This document shows, piece by piece, positions 8,601 to 14,098 of a stretch of DNA of 34,107 bases (positions within the stretch are counted from its first letter, which is position 1; each line of letters starts with the position of its first letter). Made by a program: the position numbers and the translations under genes. The DNA is taken from contig DATLFP010000187.1 in assembly GCA_035540955.1 (NCBI GenBank), positions 1 through 34,107 of the forward strand, in the 5' to 3' direction. Source of the stretch: DATLFP01 sp035540955 (GTDB taxonomy: Bacteria; Actinomycetota; Acidimicrobiia; Acidimicrobiales; CADCSY01). The notes below the pieces were generated by a model. The model was not told where the DNA came from. It did no database searches and saw only the letters and a list, made by a program, of their open reading frames with translations.

Positions 8601-9391
8601 GCGCCTTCCCTGGCGAGCGATCGCCGTACCCGCGCGAGGATGAAGAGCCCCGCCGGGACCAGCGCCACGCACATCCACTGCGCGCCGGTGAGGCCGAGCA
8701 CGGTGTCGTCGTACGCCCGCAGGAAGTCGGTCGAGAACCGGCCCACGCCGTAGAGCACGCAGAACCACCCGATCAGCGAGCCCGCCACCGGCCGCTGGCG
8801 GAGGATCCACCAGAGGAGGGCGGCGATCACGAGCAGGAAGAGGAACTCGTAGAGCGAGGTGTTGTGGATGGTCTCGCCGACCCGGAGCGGGCCCTCACGG
8901 GTCGAGCCGCCGTCGTAGCGGGTGCCGAGGAAGAACCCCGTCGGCCCGCCGAGGTGCTCGCCCACCGAGTAGCAGCCGATCCGGCCGATGGCGAGCCCCA
9001 CCGCGAGGCCGAGCGCCATGCCATCCAGCATCCGCCACCGTGTGGCCCGCGACCACTTCCGGAAGGTGGGGATCCCCACGAGGATCCCGGCGAGGAAGCC
9101 GCCGGAGAACTGCAGGCCGCCCTCCCAGACGGCGATCACGTCGACCGGCGAGTCGATCTGGTCGAGGTGGGTCAGCACCCACGTCAGCCGGGCGCCGATG
9201 ACCCCGGCCACCACGAGGCGGGTGGCGAGGCCGATCGTGTCGTCGGACGGCACGCCCCACCGCTCACCGAGGCGGGAGGCGATGACGGCGCCGACCATCA
9301 CCCCGATCGCCACCATCAGCCCGAACGTGCGGATGGAGACGACGCCGAGGTCGATCGACGGGAACGTGGTGTAGGGGATGGCGGCGAGCAC
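8534..9391 (-). CDS. Prolipoprotein diacylglyceryl transferase family protein (Lgt-like)
   Basis: A 285-residue membrane protein with about seven hydrophobic helices. Lgt family landmarks appear in order: an early helix pair (LGVVSIRTFGLMVAIGV), the WEGGLQFSGGFLAGI loop, GRIGCYSVGEHLGGPTGFF, and HNTSLYEFLFLL. These match Lgt, which attaches diacylglycerol to the lipobox Cys of prolipoproteins. Two spots differ from E. coli: the His of its FHGG loop is Ser here (FSGG), and the Asn of GRxGN is Cys (GRIGC). Loop-His replacement is common in actinobacterial Lgt; GRIGC is also seen in divergent family members, so a side function is possible. Start GTG 9391 was chosen because TAGTGT lies 8 nt upstream; GTG 9403 is an alternative. 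The 3' end overlaps the DsbA-like gene. Confidence 0.83.
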   Translation of the reverse strand: MLAAIPYTTFPSIDLGVVSIRTFGLMVAIGVMVGAVIASRLGERWGVPSDDTIGLATRLVVAGVIGARLTWVLTHLDQIDSPVDVIAVWEGGLQFSGGFLAGILVGIPTFRKWSRATRWRMLDGMALGLAVGLAIGRIGCYSVGEHLGGPTGFFLGTRYDGGSTREGPLRVGETIHNTSLYEFLFLLVIAALLWWILRQRPVAGSLIGWFCVLYGVGRFSTDFLRAYDDTVLGLTGAQWMCVALVPAGLFILARVRRSLAREGAYDDAVAISAPYTEESSESTTG

Positions 9392-9398
9392 CGGCGGC

Positions 9399-9405
9399 AA
9401 CACTA
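9399..9405. promoter_or_regulatory. Shared -10 element of the divergent lgt/HIT pair
   Basis: On the plus strand AACACT (9399-9404) is followed by 6 nt and ATG 9411. On the minus strand TAGTGT (9405-9400) is followed by 8 nt and GTG 9391. The key A at position 2 and T at position 6 of one hexamer are the T and A of the other. Only 19 bp separate the two start codons, so both promoters must lie here or inside the opposite genes. Confidence 0.45.
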
Positions 9406-9410
9406 GGGCG

Positions 9411-9833
9411 ATGGCCGAGGGATGCCCGTTCTGCGAGGTGATCGCCGGAGCGGCCGGCGCCGCCAAGGTGGTGGACGAGGAGCGGGTCGTGGCCTTCCTT
9501 GACACCTCACCGGTGTTCAAGGGTCACGTGCTGGTGGTGCCCCGAGCGCACCACGAGACGCTGGTCGACGTGCCCGAGGAGCTCCTCGCGCCACTGTTCA
9601 GGACCGTGCAGCGGGTGCAGCGGGCGATCGTGGACGCGCTCGGCGCGCAGGGCACCTTCGTGGCCGCCAACAACACGGTCAGCCAGAGCGTGCCCCACCT
9701 GCACGTCCACGTCGTGCCCCGCACCAAGGGCGACGGCCTGCGCGGGTTCTTCTGGCCCCGCGTGAAGTACGACAGCACGGACGACTACGAGGACCACGCC
9801 GCCCGCCTCCGTGCCGCCCTCCCGGCACGCTGA
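9411..9833 (+). CDS. HIT-family nucleotide hydrolase/transferase
   Basis: A 140-residue protein with the histidine-triad motif HLHVHVV near residue 95, where the middle His is the nucleophile. The N-terminal CPFCEVIAG and the LVVPRAHHETLVDVP segment match the HINT/Fhit branch, which hydrolyses nucleoside phosphoramidates or dinucleoside polyphosphates. The start is ATG 9411; an upstream in-frame ATG at 9378 would lie inside the divergent lgt gene. The convergent gene begins 38 nt after its stop, and no strong hairpin is seen in that gap. Confidence 0.94.
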   Translation: MAEGCPFCEVIAGAAGAAKVVDEERVVAFLDTSPVFKGHVLVVPRAHHETLVDVPEELLAPLFRTVQRVQRAIVDALGAQGTFVAANNTVSQSVPHLHVHVVPRTKGDGLRGFFWPRVKYDSTDDYEDHAARLRAALPAR

Positions 9834-9871
9834 GCCGTCCGAGCGCTGAGCGCGCCCAGCCGTCGGGTCGA

Positions 9872-10423
9872 TCAGACCTGGCGGCCGAGGAAGCAGAGGA
9901 AGCGGGTCTGCTCATCCGCGCCCTCGGGCGGCTCGACCTTGGGGCCGAACACCCCTGGCTGGCGGATCATGGCGTCCATCGGCTGGAGCCCCTTGAACGC
10001 CTGGGTGACGGCGTCGGGGTCGAGGCGCTCGTCGCCGCCGACGGCCCGGGCGAGGTCCCAGGTGTGCACCAGGATGTCGCTCGACATCAGCCGCCCGACC
10101 ATCATCTCGACCGGCATCTCGCCCATCGGGCCCGACACCGTCTTCTGCAGCGCGCCCTCCTGGCCGAGCGCCTCCTTCACCGACGAGAAGGCATCCCGCC
10201 AGACCTGCTTGGGGTCGGCGTCGTCGGGTGTCGCCTCCGGCTCGCCCGATCCCGTGATGGCGGCCGCCACTTTGCGCTGGCCATCGGTGACGTGGAGCAC
10301 GACGTCGCGCGCGGTCCACCCCTCGCAGGGGGCCGCCGCCCCCCACGAGTCGTCGGCGGCGGCCTCGACGCGGGCTCCGAACTGGTCGGCGAGCTTGATG
10401 TACCGATCGACGGCTTCAGACAT
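9872..10423 (-). CDS. DinB/MDMPI-like metal-binding protein (TIGR03086 type)
   Basis: A 183-residue four-helix-bundle protein of the mycothiol-dependent maleylpyruvate isomerase N-terminal/DinB superfamily. It shows the usual landmarks: CEGWTARDVVLHVTDGQR, where the His is a likely metal ligand, and SSDILVHTWDLARAVG with a second His near residue 120. Members bind a divalent metal; some use thiol cofactors such as mycothiol, but the substrate of this subgroup is unknown. It starts 9 nt after the stop of the GNAT gene on the same strand, so the two are probably cotranscribed. Confidence 0.85.
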   Translation of the reverse strand: MSEAVDRYIKLADQFGARVEAAADDSWGAAAPCEGWTARDVVLHVTDGQRKVAAAITGSGEPEATPDDADPKQVWRDAFSSVKEALGQEGALQKTVSGPMGEMPVEMMVGRLMSSDILVHTWDLARAVGGDERLDPDAVTQAFKGLQPMDAMIRQPGVFGPKVEPPEGADEQTRFLCFLGRQV

Positions 10424-10432
10424 GGGGCGACG

Positions 10433-11143
10433 CTAGACGGAGGAGGTCGTCGTGTCCCGGGGAGGCTGATCGGCCTCGCCGGGGCCCATGCCGGTGCCCG
10501 TGCCCAGCAGCATCGGCAGGCACGGCTCGAGCCCCTCGACGCTGATGTCGTCGCGTCGGCGCCGCTCCCAGTCGGCCCGCTCCATCACGAAGCGGTCGTG
10601 GCGGACGGCGGCCCCCTCGCGGTCGTCGACCTGCCACCCGTTCTCGCGGTAGCCGAGCGAGCGGGTCACGCCCTGCGACGGGCCGTTGTCGGCAAAGGCC
10701 GAGGTGTGGGCGACCTCGGCGCCCAGCGCCGCGAACGCGAGGTGCAGGACCGCCGCCCGCATCTCCTTGCCGATGCCGCGGCCCTGGTGGGAGCGGCCCA
10801 GCCACGAGCCCGTCGTCACGCTGCGGGTCACCGAGAAGTGCTCGGCCGCGAGGTCCTGCACGCCGACGAGGGTGCCGTCGTCGAACACCGCGAACGGCAG
10901 GGTCCACCGTTCGGGGGCGAGGGCGGCGCGGCCGCGCCAGTAGTGCTGCATGCCCTGGCGCTGGAGGTGCGGGGGCTCGAAGCGGGTCCACGGCACGGTG
11001 AACGGCATGAAGTCGGGCGCGTGCACGCCGTCGCGGGCGGCCAGCTGCATGAGGCCGTCGGCCAGGTCGTCATCGACGTAGCGGAGCTCGAGGCGCGGGG
11101 TCGTGATCGAGAGACCGAAGAACGGCCACGACTGCAGGACCAT
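10433..11143 (-). CDS. GNAT acetyltransferase (RimJ/RimL-like)
   Basis: A 236-residue acetyltransferase. The start ATG 11143 (MVLQSWPFFGLSITTPRLELR) brings the domain opening TPRLELR close to the N terminus, as in RimJ/RimL-type proteins that acetylate protein N termini or small amines. The acetyl-CoA loop is SHQGRGIGKEMRAAVLHLAF, followed by AHTSAFADNGPSQGVTRSLGYRENG, the expected motif B. The C-terminal tail of about 40 residues after the domain is unlike the family core. It is divergent from a small membrane-protein gene starting 28 nt away and lies upstream of the DinB-like gene. Confidence 0.88.
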   Translation of the reverse strand: MVLQSWPFFGLSITTPRLELRYVDDDLADGLMQLAARDGVHAPDFMPFTVPWTRFEPPHLQRQGMQHYWRGRAALAPERWTLPFAVFDDGTLVGVQDLAAEHFSVTRSVTTGSWLGRSHQGRGIGKEMRAAVLHLAFAALGAEVAHTSAFADNGPSQGVTRSLGYRENGWQVDDREGAAVRHDRFVMERADWERRRRDDISVEGLEPCLPMLLGTGTGMGPGEADQPPRDTTTSSV

Positions 11144-11157
11144 GCGCGATGGTCGCC

Positions 11158-11163
11158 TACCGT
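11158..11163 (+). promoter_or_regulatory. -10 element TACCGT of the small membrane protein
   Basis: TACCGT is followed by 8 nt (GCCTGCCC) and ATG 11172. No Shine-Dalgarno sequence lies between, so the transcript would have no leader or a leader of 1-2 nt. Confidence 0.4.
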
Positions 11164-11171
11164 GCCTGCCC

Positions 11172-11366
11172 ATGTCCGGCCTTTTCGCTCTCGCCGTGCT
11201 CGCGCAGGCGACCACCTCCACCACCGAGGAGGAGGTCCAGCGGATCGTCGGCGACCATCCGGGCAACATGCTCGTGATCGGGGCCGGCGTCCTGCTCCTC
11301 GTCGTGATCCTGGCCGCCGGGCTCGCCGTCAGGCGTCGAGCCGCAGATCCGGCCGACCGTCGCTGA
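11172..11366 (+). CDS. Small single-pass membrane protein
   Basis: A 64-residue hypothetical protein. The N-terminal hydrophobic stretch (MSGLFALAVLAQATTST) looks like a signal peptide or short anchor, an acidic/polar segment follows (EEEVQRIVGDH), then one clear membrane helix (NMLVIGAGVLLLVVILAAGLA) and a basic cytoplasmic tail (RRRAADPADRR). No family recognised. Its last 38 bp overlap the 3' end of the convergent gene 11329-11547. The start is supported by a TACCGT hexamer 8 nt upstream. Confidence 0.7.
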   Translation: MSGLFALAVLAQATTSTTEEEVQRIVGDHPGNMLVIGAGVLLLVVILAAGLAVRRRAADPADRR

Positions 11367-11547
11367 CGACGAGGGTGGCCGGCGCCGCGAGGAGATCCAG
11401 CTCGTCGGTGCCCGGGAAGCGCCCCTGCACGAGCACGACGTCGCCCTTGTGGGGCCCGCTGGTGATCGTCACCTCCACGTGCACGGCGCCGTCGGCGTCG
11501 GTGTGGGCGTCGACGATCAGGGCGTCGTAGGTCCCGTCCGGGAGCAC
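11329..11547 (-). CDS. Small hypothetical protein
   Basis: A 72-residue protein with alternating beta-strand-like segments (YDALIVDAHTD, VHVEVTITSG, DVVLVQGRF, ATLVVSDGRPDLRL) and a central GPHKGDVV turn. This could be a small OB- or SH3-like beta barrel, but no family is recognised and no catalytic motif is evident. The start is GTG 11547. Codon third positions are GC-rich, as in neighbouring genes, which supports coding. The 3' end overlaps the small membrane-protein gene by 38 bp. Confidence 0.6.
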   Translation of the reverse strand: MLPDGTYDALIVDAHTDADGAVHVEVTITSGPHKGDVVLVQGRFPGTDELDLLAAPATLVVSDGRPDLRLDA

Positions 11548-11659
11548 GCCGCGATGGTGTCACGTACGGCAGGTGGCCGTTGACACAGCGTGACGGGTGC
11601 GGCGATCATGGGCCCCGATCTTCCCCCGCAGGCAGCTGCAGGTGGGAGGGAGCGGTTGA

Positions 11660-11694
11660 GGCCTGAGGCGCGTCGGGGGGGCGTGCCTCAGGCC
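11660..11694. terminator. GC-rich hairpin in the 240-nt gap before the PIG-L gene
   Basis: 10-bp perfect arms GGCCTGAGGC (11660-11669) and GCCTCAGGCC (11685-11694), with partial extra pairing inside. On the plus strand it is followed by CCGCCCCGTTTT, a terminator-like tail. No gene on the plus strand lies close upstream, so it could instead be part of a non-coding RNA or an untranslated region. Confidence 0.4.
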
Positions 11695-11713
11695 CCGCCC
11701 CGTTTTGCACCCT

Positions 11714-11762
11714 GTTCTGGGCCCGATCGGGTACGCCGGCCCGGCGCGATCGGTCCCAGAAC
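11714..11762 (-). terminator. Long nested hairpin downstream of the PIG-L gene
   Basis: 16-bp arms at 11714-11729 and 11747-11762 (GTTCTGGG[C/A]CCGATCG) pair with one mismatch. The loop itself contains a 6-bp stem CGCCGG/CCGGCG. It lies 26 nt past the stop codon of the minus-strand PIG-L gene and is most simply the terminator of the cofC-PIG-L transcript. Confidence 0.6.
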
Positions 11763-11787
11763 GGCGAGGGGTGGGCGCAGGAGCCGG

Positions 11788-12513
11788 TCAGACGCGGTCG
11801 ATGAGCCGGAACGCCTCGGCGTGGCGCACGCCGACGCGGGCACCCACGGTTGCCAGGCGCTCCTCGACGTGCCGGCGGAAGCGCTCGACCTGGCCGCCGT
11901 CGCCGGCATCGGTGATGCCGTGCGTCGTGACGAACTGCGAGCGGTGCTCGAGGAGCGCGGCCACCTTGGCGTCGAGGAAGCCGGTGACGTCCTCGGCGTG
12001 GTCGGGCTCCTCGGACTCGAAGAGCAAGATGGCCGACGGGCGGTGGTGGGGGAGGCCGAGCTCGGGGTGGAAGTGCGGATCGCGGGCGGCCACCACGCCA
12101 TCGGTGCAGAGGAACCCGGCGCTGCGGTGATCGGGGTGCAGCCGCCACCGCCGCCACGGGTCGTGGCCGAGCACGACCTCGGGTTGCAGCGTCCGGATCC
12201 AGCGGCACACCTCGGCCCGGCGGGCCAGCGAGGTGTCGAGCTCGCCGTCCACCGCGTCGAGGAACACCTGCCGGCCCGTCGCCCCCAGCGCCCGCGCCGC
12301 CGACCGCTGCTCGTCGCGCCGGAGGGCGACCAGCGCCGCGGTGTCCTCGCTCGGCTCCCAGGACCCCTTCGATCCGTCGGTGCACACGAGGTGGTGGACG
12401 ACGGCGCCGGCGGCGGCCCACTTGGCCAGCGTGGCGCCGCACTGGAACTCGGCGTCGTCGGGATGGGCGACGATCGCCAGGGCGGAGCGGGGGACCGGCC
12501 GGTTCAGTCGCAC
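11788..12513 (-). CDS. PIG-L/LmbE-family N-deacetylase
   Basis: A 241-residue zinc-dependent deacetylase. The hallmark zinc/catalytic motif is AHPDDAE near residue 16, and the third ligand lies in the RLHPDHRSAGF segment. This family includes MshB and Mca of mycothiol metabolism and deacetylases of N-acetylglucosaminyl lipids; the substrate here is not determined. GTG 12513 (VRLNRPVPRSALAIVAHPDD) overlaps the end of cofC by 10 nt, which implies translational coupling. A strong hairpin follows the stop. Third-position GC and length are normal. Confidence 0.92.
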   Translation of the reverse strand: MRLNRPVPRSALAIVAHPDDAEFQCGATLAKWAAAGAVVHHLVCTDGSKGSWEPSEDTAALVALRRDEQRSAARALGATGRQVFLDAVDGELDTSLARRAEVCRWIRTLQPEVVLGHDPWRRWRLHPDHRSAGFLCTDGVVAARDPHFHPELGLPHHRPSAILLFESEEPDHAEDVTGFLDAKVAALLEHRSQFVTTHGITDAGDGGQVERFRRHVEERLATVGARVGVRHAEAFRLIDRV

Positions 12514-13064
12514 AGGTGGTCCAGGTCGTCCGGGTCGTCGATGTCGAGGGTGAGGTCGTCGGGCTCGAGCACCGTGACCGCGAGGCCGAGCCGGTCGGCC
12601 TCGGCCCGGTGGCGGACGAAGGACCCCGGCCCGTAGGCGAAGCGGAACCCGGCGCCCGCGGGCACGGCGAGGACGTTCGTGCCGTCGCGGTGGCGGTCGG
12701 GCACGAGCACGGCTCCGGCGGGCACGGCCGCCACCGGCGACAGGTCGGTGGCCCGGGGCAGGTCGGCGTGGGCCACCACCACCCGGTCGACGCCCGCCGC
12801 CGCCAGCTGCTCCACCGCCGCCGTGACCGCCCCGTTGAGGTCGGTGCCGGGTGTCCACGCCACCGCCGCACCGCGTGCGCGCGCCCACGCCGCCACGTCG
12901 TCGTCGTCGCAGGCCACGGTCACGGCGAGGTCGCCGGCCGCCCGCAGGACCTGCTCGGCCATGCGCCGGGCCAGGTTCGCGCGCTCCTCGGCGTCGAGCG
13001 CCGGTGCGAGCCGGGCCTTCGCCAGCGCGAACGCCTTGACCGGCACGACGACGGCGTATCGCAT
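12504..13064 (-). CDS. cofC: 2-phospho-L-lactate/PEP guanylyltransferase (CofC/FbiD type)
   Basis: A 186-residue nucleotidyltransferase of the coenzyme F420 pathway. In actinobacteria this enzyme (FbiD) activates phosphoenolpyruvate with GTP ahead of FbiA. It starts MRYAVVVPVKAFALAKARLAP, the family's opening with the nucleotide-binding loop and Lys. Further landmarks are GTDLNGAVTAAVEQL, VVAHADLPRATDL with the metal-binding Asp, and RHRAEADRLGL. ATG 13064 was preferred over ATG 13082 because it matches the family N terminus; the longer form would overlap the gpsA -10. No other F420 gene is in the window. The downstream PIG-L gene overlaps it by 10 nt. Confidence 0.87.
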   Translation of the reverse strand: MRYAVVVPVKAFALAKARLAPALDAEERANLARRMAEQVLRAAGDLAVTVACDDDDVAAWARARGAAVAWTPGTDLNGAVTAAVEQLAAAGVDRVVVAHADLPRATDLSPVAAVPAGAVLVPDRHRDGTNVLAVPAGAGFRFAYGPGSFVRHRAEADRLGLAVTVLEPDDLTLDIDDPDDLDHLCD

Positions 13065-13081
13065 GGGCCGCCGAGCGTACA

Positions 13082-13087
13082 TAGGGT
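13082..13087 (+). promoter_or_regulatory. -10 element TAGGGT of gpsA, leaderless spacing
   Basis: TAGGGT is followed by 6 nt (CTCCCC) and ATG 13094. No Shine-Dalgarno sequence fits. TCGCAT lies 17 nt upstream, the same hexamer and spacing seen before the peroxiredoxin -10, but here it contains the cofC start codon, so the match may be chance. Confidence 0.5.
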
Positions 13088-13093
13088 CTCCCC

Positions 13094-14098
13094 ATGGCCA
13101 TGCGGGTCGCCGTCGTGGGTGCAGGGTCGTGGGGCACCACGGTGGCCTGCATCGCGGCGCGCAACTGCCCGACGGTGCTGTGGGCCCGACGCGGCGAGGT
13201 CGCCGAGGAGATCAACCGGGACCACACGAACACCACCTACCTTCCCGACTTCGAGCTCCCGCCGGCGCTGCGGGCCACGGCATCGCTCGAGGAGGCGGTC
13301 GGGGCCGCCGACGTCGTCGTGATGGCCGTGCCCTCGCACGGCTTCCGCGACGTGCTCGCCGAGGCGGCGCCCCACGTCCGTCCCTGGGTGCCGCTGCTCA
13401 GCCTGAGCAAGGGCATCGAGCAGGGCACGCTCCTGCGCATGACCGAGGTCATCAACGACGTGCTGCCCGATCACCCGGCGGGCGCGCTGACCGGGCCCAA
13501 CCTCGCCAAGGAGATCATGAGTGGCCAACCGGCGGCCGGCGTGATCGCCATGGCCGACGAGCGGATCGCGCACGGGCTGCAGCCGCTGTTCCACTCGTCG
13601 GGCTTCCGGGTGTACACGAACGAGGACATCGTCGGCTGCGAGATCGCCGGGGCCCTGAAGAACGTGATGGCCATCGCCTCGGGCATGGCCGCCGGGCTCG
13701 GCTTCGGCGACAACACCAAGGCCATGCTGATGACCCGCGGGCTGGCCGAGCTGACCAGGCTGGGCGTCGCCCTCGGCGGCGACCCGCTCACGTTCTCGGG
13801 CCTCGCGGGCATGGGCGACCTGTTCGCCACCTGCATGAGCCCCTTCAGCCGCAACCACCACGTCGGCCGCGAGCTCGGCCGGGGTCGCGCGATCGACGAG
13901 ATCGTGGCCGAGATGAACATGGTCGCCGAGGGCGTGAAGACCTCGAAGGTGGTCGGTGAGCTGGCCGCCAAGGTCGGCGTCGAGCTCCCGATCGCCGAGC
14001 AGGTCGAGGCAGTGTGCCACCGCGGCGTGTCCGTGGGCGACGCCCTCGCCGCGCTGATGCAGCGCCCCACCGGGCACGAGCTGCACGGGATCCGCTGA
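13094..14098 (+). CDS. gpsA: NAD(P)+-dependent glycerol-3-phosphate dehydrogenase
   Basis: A 334-residue enzyme that reduces dihydroxyacetone phosphate to sn-glycerol 3-phosphate for phospholipid synthesis. The Rossmann motif is VVGAGSWGTT (residues 7-16). Family signatures follow: LLSLSKGIEQGTL with the first active-site Lys, GPNLAKEIMSGQPAA, and CEIAGALKNVMAIASGM with the catalytic Lys. The C-terminal part (GLAGMGDLFATC, NMVAEGVKT, VELPIAEQV) is complete and the length is standard. The next gene's GTG follows its TGA with no gap, so it heads a three-gene operon with a glycosidase-like gene and an adenylate cyclase gene. Confidence 0.97.
   Translation: MAMRVAVVGAGSWGTTVACIAARNCPTVLWARRGEVAEEINRDHTNTTYLPDFELPPALRATASLEEAVGAADVVVMAVPSHGFRDVLAEAAPHVRPWVPLLSLSKGIEQGTLLRMTEVINDVLPDHPAGALTGPNLAKEIMSGQPAAGVIAMADERIAHGLQPLFHSSGFRVYTNEDIVGCEIAGALKNVMAIASGMAAGLGFGDNTKAMLMTRGLAELTRLGVALGGDPLTFSGLAGMGDLFATCMSPFSRNHHVGRELGRGRAIDEIVAEMNMVAEGVKTSKVVGELAAKVGVELPIAEQVEAVCHRGVSVGDALAALMQRPTGHELHGIR

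Noticed and set aside
9834..9871. GAGCGCTGAGCGC in the HIT/DinB-like gap as a terminator
   Set aside because: The pairing is only about 5 bp and imperfect, far weaker than the other hairpins.
13059..13064. TCGCAT as a -35 element before gpsA and the peroxiredoxin gene
   Set aside because: Both have the same 17-nt spacer, but in gpsA the hexamer contains the cofC start codon, and it is absent before the other -10 elements.
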